DNA from: Rhizobiaceae bacterium
GTDB lineage: Bacteria; Pseudomonadota; Alphaproteobacteria; Rhizobiales; Rhizobiaceae
Assembly: GCA_029233925.1 (NCBI GenBank)
Contig: JARGOX010000003.1
Span: forward strand, 254,370 to 318,369
DNA length: 64,000 nucleotides
Direction of reading: 5' to 3'
The notes beneath the pieces are model-generated. The model was not told the DNA's origin. It searched no databases and saw nothing but the letters and a program-made list of their open reading frames with translations. The translations under genes were made by a program, and so were the position numbers. Below, in pieces: positions 47,460 through 57,956 of this stretch (position 1 is the first letter of the stretch; each line of letters starts with the position of its first letter).

Positions 47460-48170
47460 ATGCCACGACTACAAACCGGCGCACATGCAGCATTGATGAC
47501 AGCGGCTGCACTGAGCGCGTTTTTCGGCCTGACCATGGGTGCCAGCGCCGGCTGCAACAGCAAAGCCGCGGCAGAAGTCGATTGGTCCGATTGCCGCAAA
47601 CGCAACCTGATCATGAGCGGCAGCACGCTGACCAATGCAAATATCGAAGGCGCAGATCTGACTTCAACCGACTTGCGCGATTCAAATCTTGACGGTGCCA
47701 ATCTGACCAAGGCCGACCTGTCACGAACCTATCTGAGCGGATCGTCGCTTGTTGGTGCAGATTTCTCCAGGGCAGTCGCCTATCGCGCCCTGCTGGACAA
47801 AACGGATCTGACCGATGCGCAATTTGAAAAATCCGAAATGCTGCGCGCCGATTTCACCGATGCCATCTTTCGAAATACCGACTTTGCCAAAGCCGAACTG
47901 GGACGCGCACTGTTTGTCGGTGTAAAAATGGACGACGTGCTCTTTTCCTACAGCAATCTGGCACGGGCAGATTTCAGAGGCGCAAAGACACTGGGCAGCG
48001 TCGATTTCAACAATTCATTTCTATACAGAACATCCTTTGAAGGCGTTGATCTGAGCAAAGCCACGGGCCTGGTGCAATCTCAGCTCGACATCAGTTGCGG
48101 CAACAGCGAGACCCTCCTGCCGGAGGGATTGGTGCAGCCAGCAGACTGGCCATGTCAGACCGATGATTAA
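47460..48170 (+). CDS. Exported pentapeptide-repeat protein
   Basis: 236 aa; signal peptide (MPRLQTGAHAALMTAAALSAFFGLTMGASA) then A(D/N)LxX-type pentapeptides (NIEGADLTSTDLRDSNLDGANLTKADLSRTYL...). Confidence 0.85.
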   Translation: MPRLQTGAHAALMTAAALSAFFGLTMGASAGCNSKAAAEVDWSDCRKRNLIMSGSTLTNANIEGADLTSTDLRDSNLDGANLTKADLSRTYLSGSSLVGADFSRAVAYRALLDKTDLTDAQFEKSEMLRADFTDAIFRNTDFAKAELGRALFVGVKMDDVLFSYSNLARADFRGAKTLGSVDFNNSFLYRTSFEGVDLSKATGLVQSQLDISCGNSETLLPEGLVQPADWPCQTDD

Positions 48171-48238
48171 AACATGATTATCGTCAAAGTCGGGTTCCTT
48201 TGCGATAGAGCAACCTGACCTGACGGCGACCACATCGG

Positions 48239-51200
48239 CTATCCTAGCCGCACAACCACGTTGCGCGAGCGGTTCTTGCCTGGGAAGCGGATTGAGCTTC
48301 CGCGCAGACGCTTGCCATCGGCCGTGATCCACAGGACGCCCTTTCCCACGTGTTCAGGATCTTCAATGGTGATATTGATGCTGCCTCGGGTGTTCTTGAG
48401 TGTCAGTTGCGCGCCGCCCCATTTTTCGGGCAGACAGGGATCAACCTGGATGGCCCCGGCCACAAGCTTCAGGCCAAGGATGCCTTCGACGCCCAATTGC
48501 CAGGTCCAGCCAGCAGCACCAGTATACCAGGACCAACCGCCAAGGCCCTCTTTTGACTCCAGCGCGCTTACATCTCCCGTCAGGACATAGGGCTCACGGG
48601 CATAGCGCTCGGCTTCGATTTTTTTTGCGGCGCGCCTGATCGGATTGATGATATCGAACAGACGCCAGGCCGTGTCCCCGTCATCAAGCCCGGCAAAGGC
48701 CAGTCCCAGCCAGACTGCCGCATGCGTGTATTGCCCGCCATTTTCGCGAATGCCCGGGGGATAGGCTTTGATGTATCCCGGATCCCTCATTGTGTGATGG
48801 AACGGTGGATCCAGCAATTTGATCAGGCGTTTGTCATCATTGACGAGTCGTTTGGCAGCCGATGCCACGGCAGTTCTCATGCGATCTTCAACCGGCAGGC
48901 CGGAAAGCACGCTCCAGGACTGCGCAATGGAATCAATCTGGCATTCCTCGGCCATCTGCGAGCCCCACGCCTCACCATTGTCGTCAAAGGCACGAATGAA
49001 CCAGGCGCCATCCCACGCGTTCTCGTCGATTGCCAATTTCAGGTTTTGTGCATGCAGGCGCCATCCGTCTGCTCTGCTTTTGTCACCGTGTTTGTCCGCA
49101 ATTGAGCCGAATTTTCCAACAATCGCGATCTGAAACCAGGCCAACCAGACACTTTCGCCCTGTCCATTCATGCCAACCCGGTCCATGCCATCATTCCAGT
49201 CACCCGTGCCGATCAAGGGCAACCCATGCCTGCCGGTGACAACCATCCGGTCGAGCGCACGGGCACAATGTTCAAACAGGCTTTGGGTCTCACCGGTTGC
49301 AAAATGTGCATAGAGGTCTTGCTGATCGGGCCGCAATTCAGGCCCGCAGAGAAACGGAACGTCCACCTCAAGTATGGAGGTATCTCCCGTTGCCTCGATA
49401 TACCGACCAGTCACATAGACCAGCCAGAGATAATCATCGGAACAGCGGGTGCGTACGCCCCGACCGAAAGGTGGATGCCACCAGTGCAGCGCATCACCTT
49501 CCTCGAACTGATGGCTGGCGCTCCGCAGAATGTGCGCACGCACGCGGGCCGGTTCACTGTGAAGGAGCGCCAGCGAGTCCTGCAACTGGTCGCGAAATCC
49601 GAAAGCGCCGCCAGCCTGATAGAACCCGGCCCGCGCCATCACCCTTGAGGACAGGGTCTGGTAGGGCAGCCATTGATTGACCATCAGGTCGAAGGCGGGA
49701 TCCGGCGTTGTGACCTGAACGGTGTCAAGTCTTATTTTCCAGGACTGACGCAATGCCTCAAAGGCCATCTCGACTTTGTCGGGCTGCTGCCAGCGCCTGA
49801 TCAATGCTTCTGTTTCTGCGCGATCCGCCCCCTGACCGAGAACAAAAATGACTTCGGCTGTCTGCCCCGCGATCAGTTCAAGATGAACCTGATAGGCCGC
49901 GCAGGCATCTCCGCCGGGCGGAAACCCTCCACCCAAATCCCAATGACGCAGGGCCGCCGGGTCGTCGGGACCACCCTCGTGACCGAGAAATTCCTGCCTG
50001 TCGCCGGAAACGGAATGGGGCGGTTTGGATGCCGCCAGAAAGGCCAGGCGCGCAGCAAATTCGGGGTTCCACCCATTGTTGGCAAGAATGGCATGCAAGC
50101 CGGGATCATAGGTGCACAGAATGTGCGGCTTCGCTGTGCTTCCCAGTGCCCCAAGCAACCACTCGGCGTAGTAGGTTGCTGTTATTCTGCGGCTTTGCCC
50201 TGAGGTGTTTTGCAAGCGCAAACGAACGATTTTTACGGGATCATCAACTGGCACAAAAGCCAACATCTCCTGCTCAAGAGCATGGCTGTGCTGTTTCCAG
50301 GTTGTATATCCCAAGCCGTGGCTGATCTGGCAGGCCGTTTCATGTGACCGCGGTGCCGGTGAAACACTCCACACATCAGCTGTCGCTTCATCGCGCAGAT
50401 AGAGAACTTCTCCAGGGGTCTCCATCACCGGATCATTCGACCAGGGTGTCAACCGGTTTTCACCACTGTTGATGGCCCATGTAAATCCAAGTCCGGCTTC
50501 GGTTACGATGCTTCCGAATGTATCGTTTGCCAGAACGTTGCACCAGGGCGCCGGCGTGTGCATGCCCGGCTCAAGATGGATCACATATTCCTTTTTGTTC
50601 GTGTCAAAACCGCCGTAGCCATTGTCGAATTCAAGACCCTCGGGCCTTGCCAGCGGCACCGTTGTTTCAAATCGCGCAGGAACCGGTGGCTCAAAACGCG
50701 GCGGCACCCCGCGACGTTCCAGCACCCTGTCCAACGTCTCGGCAAGAGCCTCGTGACCTTCGTGAAGAACCACATGGGCGGCGGCCTCAATCGCCTTGCG
50801 GCTGTCGGCATCCATATGGCTTTCTGAAAGCAGATGTATGCCGCCCGAGCGTCCGAGAAATCCGTAGGCATGTGCATCGCGCAGGATAGACAGAATCCGA
50901 TCGCGTACCGGTTCTTCGTAGCCTGCAGTTCCCGTCCGCAACATGACAATATCAGCCTGCAGGCCGCTATGGCGCCACAATTGCTGGGCGCGAACCAGCA
51001 GATCGAGCAATGCCGATCCTTCCTCGTCACCAATCCGCATGAGCAGAATTGGCAAGTCGCCCGATATGCCAAAGCGCCACAGATCCGGTTGACCAAACCT
51101 GTTGGCCTCCAGCGACGCGGGCGGTTCCCTCAACCTTGATGACGGATGAACCAGCAGCGAGGACAGCGCCTGTAGTTCAGGCAATCTCCTCGGGTCGATT

Positions 51201-54200
51201 TCAAGGCGGCTGACCTCCCGCGCAAAATCACGTGATGCTTCACCAAAAACCCATTCAAGGTCCGGCGTCTGATATTTGCGCGCCACCTCAAGGACCGCAG
51301 CGCGCGTATTGGCAACGATGGTCAGCAGGGAAAATTCCTTGGTCTCCAGGGGCTTCAGCCGCATGCGGATCTGTAGCGCCATGATCGGATCGAGTGTCCA
51401 GCCCGTGGACCGGGACAGGCCCTCGCGCAACCCGCGTGGAGAGTCCATGGTGCCGTTGCGTCCGATGAAGTTCCCGCGCTCGGTTTCATAGGAGGAAATC
51501 CCGATATCCGGGTCATCAGTCAGAAGTTTGTGCAACAGGACCGGATACTGCATCTCGGGACGGCGCGGCCTGCGTTCAAACAACAGTCCATCCTGATCCG
51601 GCAGGTATGTACTGCCGACAAACATCTTGCTGAATGCAGGGTGCCGTTCATCATCAAGAGGCGGTGCCAACACCACCTCCGCATAGGTGGTAAACTCAAT
51701 GACCCGTTCGACATCCTGCTCATTCGTCACGGTGATATGGCGAATTTCAACATCATCGCCCGGCGCCACCGTTGCTTCCATATGCGTCGTGAGGCCGTGT
51801 TCTCGCCGAAGCATCTCTACTTTGTGCTGGTGAAAAATTGTATTTTCACTCCCGCTCGCAGTATCTGTCGGGCGCCGTCCCACTGACCAGAGCAATTTGC
51901 TCCGCACATCATGCACATAGAGCCAATAGCCGTGCGCATCACGGGTGGGGTCCGGGAGCCAGCGCGTCAATGCCATCTGGTTCCAGCTCAGCCCTCCGCC
52001 GCCGGCCTCGGAAAGCCTCATGGACATACGGCCATTCCCGATCAGATGGGATTGCGGAACCGTGGCGGCCGATGAGGGAATCCAGGGCGCAAGATGGGGC
52101 AGATCTCTGGTTTGTGCACCTGTATCCCATGCTTCATCCACGCGGCCTAATTCGGTCGGCAGACCCCACGGTATTCTTTCCTGCAAGAGGTATTCAACTG
52201 CTCTCAGTCGCTTCTCCTGGAGAACACGCCTGATGAGCACGTCACCGCCCAACACATTTGAAATGGCTGCAATTGTCATCCCGTGATGATGGGCCATGTA
52301 GGTTTTGACAGGAACAAAACCGCCACGCCTGGGAGCACGGTCGGGCGTAAAATCCAGCGCATCAAAAAATCCGTAGGTACCTGACGCGCCTGTATCCTTC
52401 AGAAGTTGCAGGTTTTCTACCGCCGCACCCGGCCAGACACATAAGGCAAGGGCGCTGGCGTAGGGGGCGACGACAAGATCATTGGTAAGTCCGCGGCGAA
52501 TACCCAGGCCAGGCGCGCCGAAAGCGCGATACTGATAATTGCCCTCTGCATCGGTCACCCCGAAAGCCGATTCGGAAATGCCCCACGGCACACCACGATC
52601 CCTGGCATATCTGCGCTGATACGTGACAGCCGTCGACTCGCTTTCGCCCAGCAACGTGTCACGTTTTCCAGGCAGGAACAGCGGCGGCATGAGGTATTCG
52701 AACATGGAACCGTTCCACGACAGGATGGACGGCTTGCCGTCCAGACGTGTTATCGGTCTTCCGAGATAGAACCAGTGCTCCATTGGCACGTCGAGCTTGG
52801 CAATCGCAAAAAAACTTGCAAGCCTGGCCTCGGTTGCCAGGAGGTCGTAACAGCTGGCATCCAAATGACCGCTGCTCAAATTGAACCCGATCCGAAACAG
52901 ACGGACCTCCGGATCATACAAAAACACGAAATTCATGCCGTAGGCGATCCCGTCTGCCCTCCTGGCAATCTCGACAAGATCTGCCTGCAAGGATTGTTGC
53001 GCTTCCAGCCCGTCCCCGATCGAGATTTTCAGTGCCTCCAGCCATGCCGATACAGGGCTGTCTGCTGGTTCCTGGCGCTGAGCTGCGTCAATCATCGCCT
53101 GACAACGGCTTTGATTGTCCTGAGTGGGAGCGATCGGGTGAAGGCATTCGAGCAGACCAACGATCAGATTTTCCTGCCCTGCAGGCGAATCTTCAAGTAT
53201 TTTCAACCAGGGCAGGAACATGTCGAAGTCCCGGCGCATCGCCCGAAGATGGTGTTCGAAACGTTCCAGCCAGACGTGGAGATCGCTCAGCGCCTGCGAT
53301 GCGGGCGCATCAGCTGTTTTCAGCGCCGCACCAATGGTCTTCTCGAATTGCGGCCAGAAGTGATTGCTGAGTTGATCGAGGATGGCTTGCCATTGCTCCG
53401 GCGAATCCGCGGCATCGGATAGATGCTTGCGAAAAACCTTTTCGGACGTCTCGATCTCATCGGAATTCGACAATTGGTGCAGTGCATCCAGCAAGAGGTC
53501 AAACGCGCAGCCCAGCCCGTTCCACAGCCTTTGCTCCGTGACAGGCCGGACAGCGGATTCAAGGCAGCCGTTTTTCAAGGCCAGCAGACATATGGCCAGG
53601 TTGCCACTGTCAACGGTTGAAACATAACGTGGCTCAAGCGGTTGAAGGTTGCGTGTATCATACCAGTTGAGGATATGACCGCGATAGGTTTCCATCCGGC
53701 CCAGGGTATCAAGAACGTGCCGGGCCCGCGATGCGAGGTCAGCTGTGCCAATGAAACCGAAGTCCCGCGCAGAAAGAGCAGAAACAAGATACAGGCCGAT
53801 ATTGGTCGGCGAGGTACGATGGGCAACCACCCCGTTCGGGTCTTCCTGATAATTGTCTGGTGGCAGCCAATTGTCCTCGGGACCGGCAAAGGTTTCGAAA
53901 TAGTGCCAGGTTCGCCGCGCAACATGCAGCAGGAAACGCGACTGATCTTCATCCAGTATTTCCTTGCGCAACAGGCGCGGCTTGCCGGACCAGGCCGCGA
54001 CTTCAGGAGCGACGAACCACAAAAAAAGCACCGGCGCCGCTGGCAGCAGCGCGGCCTGATCATACAGCATCAGGTCAATGGCAACGGCCACAGAGAACAG
54101 GGAGGAAGGCCACATGAATCGCCAGGCGGCCATGCGAGGATTGAGGTTGGAAACACCTGCAGCCGTGTCGGCAGCAGTGCGCCATTCAAGCAGGTGCCGC

Positions 54201-56650
54201 CGGCTTACCTTCAGTCGCCAGAGGGTACGGAAGATTGCATCAAGAGAAATTTGTGTATCGCTGACAAGAAATGCAATCGACAGGAACCAACGCCCACCGC
54301 GTTCCTTGAGCCGGTATACCATGTCACCGAAGAATTCCCGCTGCAGAGCTCTTGCCAGTCCTGTAAACAGTTCTCCCAGCAGATAGATGCCTGGCGCCGC
54401 AACCGCCAGCAGCGTCCACAGCCACGCATTGCCCGGCAGGACAATCCAACCGCCAACAAGGAACAGGAGCAAAGCAGGGGGAACAAGGCTGCGCCGCAGA
54501 TTATCAATGATCTTCCAGCGATCCAGTGCTGAAAGTGGGTTCTTTGCTTTCACACCTGCGCCCATGGGCACTTTTCCCGCAAGCCAGGGAATCAGCTGCC
54601 AGTCACCGCGCAACCACCGGTACAGGCGTTGTGCGTATTCAGAATAAGTGGAAGGAAAACTTTCATACAGGACGATATTGGTCACAAGTGCCGTGCGGCA
54701 GAACAGACCTTCAAACAGGTCATGGCTCAAAATGGCGTTTTCCGGCACGCGGTTCTGCAGGCAGCGTTGCACAGTTGCCACATCATAAATACCTTTGCCG
54801 ACGAATATCCCGGTCCCGAACATATCCTGGTACACATCCGACACGGCATTGGTATAGATATCAATCGCTGTATCGCCCGAACAAAGATGCGAAAACGGCG
54901 TTTCCAAACTGACGGACGGGAGAATTTCTATTCGTGGCTGCAGGATTGAATATCCAGAAGCAACACGTCCTGTATCCTCGTCATAAACTGCTGCATTCAA
55001 CGGATGCGCCAACGTTCCGACCATCTGGGCCGCAGTGCCCGGCGGCAACATCGTATCGGCATCCAGAGTGATAACAAAACGGCACTGCCGCAAGGCATCC
55101 GTCTCCCCGATGCAGATTGAAAAATCATCGGGTTGGCCACCAAGCACAACATTGTTGAACTGCTCAAGCTTGCCGCGTTTGCGCTCCCACCCCATCCAGC
55201 ATCCCTCCGCCGCATTGTAACGTCGCGAGCGATGCATCAAAAAGAACGGGCTTGCACTGGTCCCTCCATGGCGGGCATTGAGGTTGCGAATCTCCGCGAC
55301 GAGCGCCCCCTCGATTTCCCCGTCGCTGGGCAGTTTCTCCTGTGCTGCGTCCGATAAATCGCTCAAAAGAACATATTTCAGATTCGGATCGGGGTTTGCC
55401 AGCCAACGGGTTTCCAACAATTCGACAATACCGCGGATCGCCGCAGCATTCGAAATGATAAACGGCACAACGACGGCGGCAGAACAATTGTCCGGAATAC
55501 TTTTGCGAAAATCGAGCGCCGGAAGTGTCACTGGTGCTATTAAAAAGGGTATCAGCCAATGGACAACCGAAACACTCAACACAGATGCGGGAAGCAGCGA
55601 AAGAAGAATCCCGACAATCCAGGTCCAGACGGGTGCGTCGATCGAAGCCAGATGGATGATGGGAACGGCCAGGGCAAGCAGAACCACCAATAGGAGAGCC
55701 AGAACATAACCGATCTGTCGATAGGGTCGAAACCGGCGGCCAAGCCATTCACCAAGCGGCATTTTATAAGACGCACGCTTTTCAATCTCCGAACGCCCCT
55801 CCCCGATCAGCCAGTATCCCACATGATTTCTGGGTCCCTTCTGTGCACCATCCAGAGACAGTTCCAGCGCCAATCTCGCAATTTCGACATCCGTGAGGCT
55901 GGATCCATCGGCAAGATGCTCGACAATCTTGCGGTAGTTGTCACGTGTGCTGAAATTCATGTGCGCATAGACTTCAGCCGGATCATCCTTCAATGTTGCT
56001 TCAACAGGGCTGACCTGATCGAAGAAATCCTGCCAGGTAATGGCATGAACAGCACTCAGATTGGTGATGGCGCGGGCGACCAGATCGGCTGGCTCTCCAG
56101 CCACATCCTGACTACTTGGGACAAATGGCGGTTTAAGCTTTTCATCAAGCTGCAAAAAAGCGACCGCCAAAATCTCCAGATTTGCCAATCGGATCATCGA
56201 TGGCAAAGCCCAGAGCTCTGACGTCGACAGCAACGCAACCTGCTGGTAACCCCGCACATATTGCACGATATGGTGCATGGAAAGCTGCACACCTTCACGC
56301 GCTGACAGGGCACAAGCGATTTCAAATACCCGCGGTGTGGTGCCACCCAATGCATTTTCAACGACGGACAGTCGTTCAAAAAAATTCGGCGGAAGCCCCT
56401 CCGTCACCTGTTTTATGGCACGCATGACCTGATAGTCATTGTCCAGAAGCCAATCGGCCGCTCTTGAATGCGATGCATCCGGATCCCGGCAGTATTCGCG
56501 CAGCATAGCCAGCCAGTCGAGCAGTTTTTGACGATGCGTGTAAATATCCAGTTCCGGTCGCAAATCGGTCTTGATTGCGAGCGACTGCGCCAGCCTGCGG
56601 GCCGAACTTTTCAGCTCTGCATCCCGTCCAATACTGCTATCATCCATCAT
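48239..56650 (-). CDS. ndvB: Cyclic beta-1,2-glucan synthase (NdvB/ChvB family; GT84 plus GH94 domains)
   Basis: 2803 aa; N-terminal membrane glycosyltransferase with VVPFIISNAAAIRGIVELLETRWLANPD and TLDADTMLPPGTAAQMVGTLAHPLN; C-terminal phosphorylase-type GDWNDGMDRVGMNGQGESVWLAWF, NGGQYTHAAVWLGLAFA. Confidence 0.93.
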   Translation of the reverse strand: MMDDSSIGRDAELKSSARRLAQSLAIKTDLRPELDIYTHRQKLLDWLAMLREYCRDPDASHSRAADWLLDNDYQVMRAIKQVTEGLPPNFFERLSVVENALGGTTPRVFEIACALSAREGVQLSMHHIVQYVRGYQQVALLSTSELWALPSMIRLANLEILAVAFLQLDEKLKPPFVPSSQDVAGEPADLVARAITNLSAVHAITWQDFFDQVSPVEATLKDDPAEVYAHMNFSTRDNYRKIVEHLADGSSLTDVEIARLALELSLDGAQKGPRNHVGYWLIGEGRSEIEKRASYKMPLGEWLGRRFRPYRQIGYVLALLLVVLLALAVPIIHLASIDAPVWTWIVGILLSLLPASVLSVSVVHWLIPFLIAPVTLPALDFRKSIPDNCSAAVVVPFIISNAAAIRGIVELLETRWLANPDPNLKYVLLSDLSDAAQEKLPSDGEIEGALVAEIRNLNARHGGTSASPFFLMHRSRRYNAAEGCWMGWERKRGKLEQFNNVVLGGQPDDFSICIGETDALRQCRFVITLDADTMLPPGTAAQMVGTLAHPLNAAVYDEDTGRVASGYSILQPRIEILPSVSLETPFSHLCSGDTAIDIYTNAVSDVYQDMFGTGIFVGKGIYDVATVQRCLQNRVPENAILSHDLFEGLFCRTALVTNIVLYESFPSTYSEYAQRLYRWLRGDWQLIPWLAGKVPMGAGVKAKNPLSALDRWKIIDNLRRSLVPPALLLFLVGGWIVLPGNAWLWTLLAVAAPGIYLLGELFTGLARALQREFFGDMVYRLKERGGRWFLSIAFLVSDTQISLDAIFRTLWRLKVSRRHLLEWRTAADTAAGVSNLNPRMAAWRFMWPSSLFSVAVAIDLMLYDQAALLPAAPVLFLWFVAPEVAAWSGKPRLLRKEILDEDQSRFLLHVARRTWHYFETFAGPEDNWLPPDNYQEDPNGVVAHRTSPTNIGLYLVSALSARDFGFIGTADLASRARHVLDTLGRMETYRGHILNWYDTRNLQPLEPRYVSTVDSGNLAICLLALKNGCLESAVRPVTEQRLWNGLGCAFDLLLDALHQLSNSDEIETSEKVFRKHLSDAADSPEQWQAILDQLSNHFWPQFEKTIGAALKTADAPASQALSDLHVWLERFEHHLRAMRRDFDMFLPWLKILEDSPAGQENLIVGLLECLHPIAPTQDNQSRCQAMIDAAQRQEPADSPVSAWLEALKISIGDGLEAQQSLQADLVEIARRADGIAYGMNFVFLYDPEVRLFRIGFNLSSGHLDASCYDLLATEARLASFFAIAKLDVPMEHWFYLGRPITRLDGKPSILSWNGSMFEYLMPPLFLPGKRDTLLGESESTAVTYQRRYARDRGVPWGISESAFGVTDAEGNYQYRAFGAPGLGIRRGLTNDLVVAPYASALALCVWPGAAVENLQLLKDTGASGTYGFFDALDFTPDRAPRRGGFVPVKTYMAHHHGMTIAAISNVLGGDVLIRRVLQEKRLRAVEYLLQERIPWGLPTELGRVDEAWDTGAQTRDLPHLAPWIPSSAATVPQSHLIGNGRMSMRLSEAGGGGLSWNQMALTRWLPDPTRDAHGYWLYVHDVRSKLLWSVGRRPTDTASGSENTIFHQHKVEMLRREHGLTTHMEATVAPGDDVEIRHITVTNEQDVERVIEFTTYAEVVLAPPLDDERHPAFSKMFVGSTYLPDQDGLLFERRPRRPEMQYPVLLHKLLTDDPDIGISSYETERGNFIGRNGTMDSPRGLREGLSRSTGWTLDPIMALQIRMRLKPLETKEFSLLTIVANTRAAVLEVARKYQTPDLEWVFGEASRDFAREVSRLEIDPRRLPELQALSSLLVHPSSRLREPPASLEANRFGQPDLWRFGISGDLPILLMRIGDEEGSALLDLLVRAQQLWRHSGLQADIVMLRTGTAGYEEPVRDRILSILRDAHAYGFLGRSGGIHLLSESHMDADSRKAIEAAAHVVLHEGHEALAETLDRVLERRGVPPRFEPPVPARFETTVPLARPEGLEFDNGYGGFDTNKKEYVIHLEPGMHTPAPWCNVLANDTFGSIVTEAGLGFTWAINSGENRLTPWSNDPVMETPGEVLYLRDEATADVWSVSPAPRSHETACQISHGLGYTTWKQHSHALEQEMLAFVPVDDPVKIVRLRLQNTSGQSRRITATYYAEWLLGALGSTAKPHILCTYDPGLHAILANNGWNPEFAARLAFLAASKPPHSVSGDRQEFLGHEGGPDDPAALRHWDLGGGFPPGGDACAAYQVHLELIAGQTAEVIFVLGQGADRAETEALIRRWQQPDKVEMAFEALRQSWKIRLDTVQVTTPDPAFDLMVNQWLPYQTLSSRVMARAGFYQAGGAFGFRDQLQDSLALLHSEPARVRAHILRSASHQFEEGDALHWWHPPFGRGVRTRCSDDYLWLVYVTGRYIEATGDTSILEVDVPFLCGPELRPDQQDLYAHFATGETQSLFEHCARALDRMVVTGRHGLPLIGTGDWNDGMDRVGMNGQGESVWLAWFQIAIVGKFGSIADKHGDKSRADGWRLHAQNLKLAIDENAWDGAWFIRAFDDNGEAWGSQMAEECQIDSIAQSWSVLSGLPVEDRMRTAVASAAKRLVNDDKRLIKLLDPPFHHTMRDPGYIKAYPPGIRENGGQYTHAAVWLGLAFAGLDDGDTAWRLFDIINPIRRAAKKIEAERYAREPYVLTGDVSALESKEGLGGWSWYTGAAGWTWQLGVEGILGLKLVAGAIQVDPCLPEKWGGAQLTLKNTRGSINITIEDPEHVGKGVLWITADGKRLRGSSIRFPGKNRSRNVVVRLG

Positions 56651-57675
56651 CCGGCGGATCCAAGTGGCCGCCGCGCGCCCTTCGATTCAGCGCTTGAGTA
56701 AATATGATCTGCACCAACGACACCTGGCGTTCGCACCATCAGGACAGGAATATGCGAGCGGCTCAGAATGAACCGCGATACGTCTCCGGAAGGCACATCG
56801 CCATATCCGCTATGACCGTGAGATGACATCACAAGAAGATCAGCCGACTGAACAATGATCGCCTCGGCCAGAAGACGCCGCACATCTCCATTCTTGAGAA
56901 TCACAGTACGAACGACCACGTCACAATTGGCCAGGGATTGCCGTATCCGATCAAGATATTTCCGTGCGGCCAGATCATTTCGTTGCGACAATTGCCTGTA
57001 AAGTTCGACATCCTCAGGTTCAAGAGCCACATTCCGCAGGAATTCCGGTGTTGGTGTCGCGTGGATCAGGATCAGTTCGGCATTCTGATGGACCGCAATC
57101 CGCACGGCCGTGGAAATTGCACTTTCCGAACGCGGGGACCCGTCCAGAGAAACCAGTATTCGGCGGTAGATTGCCTCTTCCACCTCGGGAACGGCCGAAG
57201 GAACAAGCAGGATGGAACTGGCGGAATTCTCCAACACACCTCGGGCCGTTTCTCCGATATGATCCGCAACCAGATCATCATTGCTGCACAGCGCTGTAAT
57301 ATCGCTCACCCGGCCAGCGGTACATTCGCCTATCTGATCGGCAGATCGACCTTCCAGCAATTTGACTGCGATTTTATCTGCTTCATCACCGAACCGTTTC
57401 GCCAGCCGGGAAACATACATATGCGCTTGCCTTTTGCGAATATCCCACTCCACCGGATCGAATGGTGCATGTGATTTTCCGGGCTCAACGACGTGAAGCA
57501 AAGACAGTGCGCCACCGAGCGCCTGTGCTATTGCGCGCGCATGGGGAACGACCCGGGCCGAAACCGACGACGTGTCGACACAGGCAAAAACCCGCAGCGT
57601 TTGGTTGCTCGCAACTCTGATCGGAACAGATGGCTTCTCGCAAACAGTTTGTTTTGCTGTGGAACTCTTCGACAT
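56647..57675 (-). CDS. Tandem universal stress protein (two UspA domains)
   Basis: 342 aa; VFACVDTSSVSARVVPHARAIAQALGGALSLLHVVEPG... and ILVSLDGSPRSESAISTAVRIAVHQNAELILIHATP...DLLVMSSHGHSGYGDVPSGDVSRFILSRSHIPVLMVR; start ATG 57675. Confidence 0.9.
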   Translation of the reverse strand: MSKSSTAKQTVCEKPSVPIRVASNQTLRVFACVDTSSVSARVVPHARAIAQALGGALSLLHVVEPGKSHAPFDPVEWDIRKRQAHMYVSRLAKRFGDEADKIAVKLLEGRSADQIGECTAGRVSDITALCSNDDLVADHIGETARGVLENSASSILLVPSAVPEVEEAIYRRILVSLDGSPRSESAISTAVRIAVHQNAELILIHATPTPEFLRNVALEPEDVELYRQLSQRNDLAARKYLDRIRQSLANCDVVVRTVILKNGDVRRLLAEAIIVQSADLLVMSSHGHSGYGDVPSGDVSRFILSRSHIPVLMVRTPGVVGADHIYSSAESKGARRPLGSAG

Positions 57676-57840
57676 AGAATAATCTCCATTTTGAAAATGG
57701 ATCAACGGACAGGCGCAAAATCGCATCTCCGTAATCTCTATAATCCTGCTTTTGGTGTATCGCTGCGGTGCATCAGGTCTTTTCCGGGCCGAGCATGGAA
57801 GCAGAACCGGCTCAGTATCCACCTTAAAAACGGCATCACG

Positions 57841-57854
57841 TTGACATCGATCAA
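57841..57854. promoter_or_regulatory. FNR/FixK-type box upstream of the usp-ndvB operon
   Basis: TTGAC-ATCG-ATCAA, full match to TTGAY-N4-RTCAA; minus-strand GATACT (-10-like) at 57814-57819 puts box centre about -41. Confidence 0.6.
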
Positions 57855-57956
57855 TCTGCAACGGAAACGTGCAAGGCGAAGATAAGTTCCCTCATGACCG
57901 CAGACATTTATATTGCGGAAAGACGCACCTGACCGTGCGCAATTCAAATGATCAGA

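Noticed and set aside
57700-57714. TTGAAAATGGATCAA as a third FNR box near the usp start
   Set aside because: Half-sites are separated by one base too many (TTGA-N7-TCAA instead of N6) and the site is too close to the start codon; not counted.
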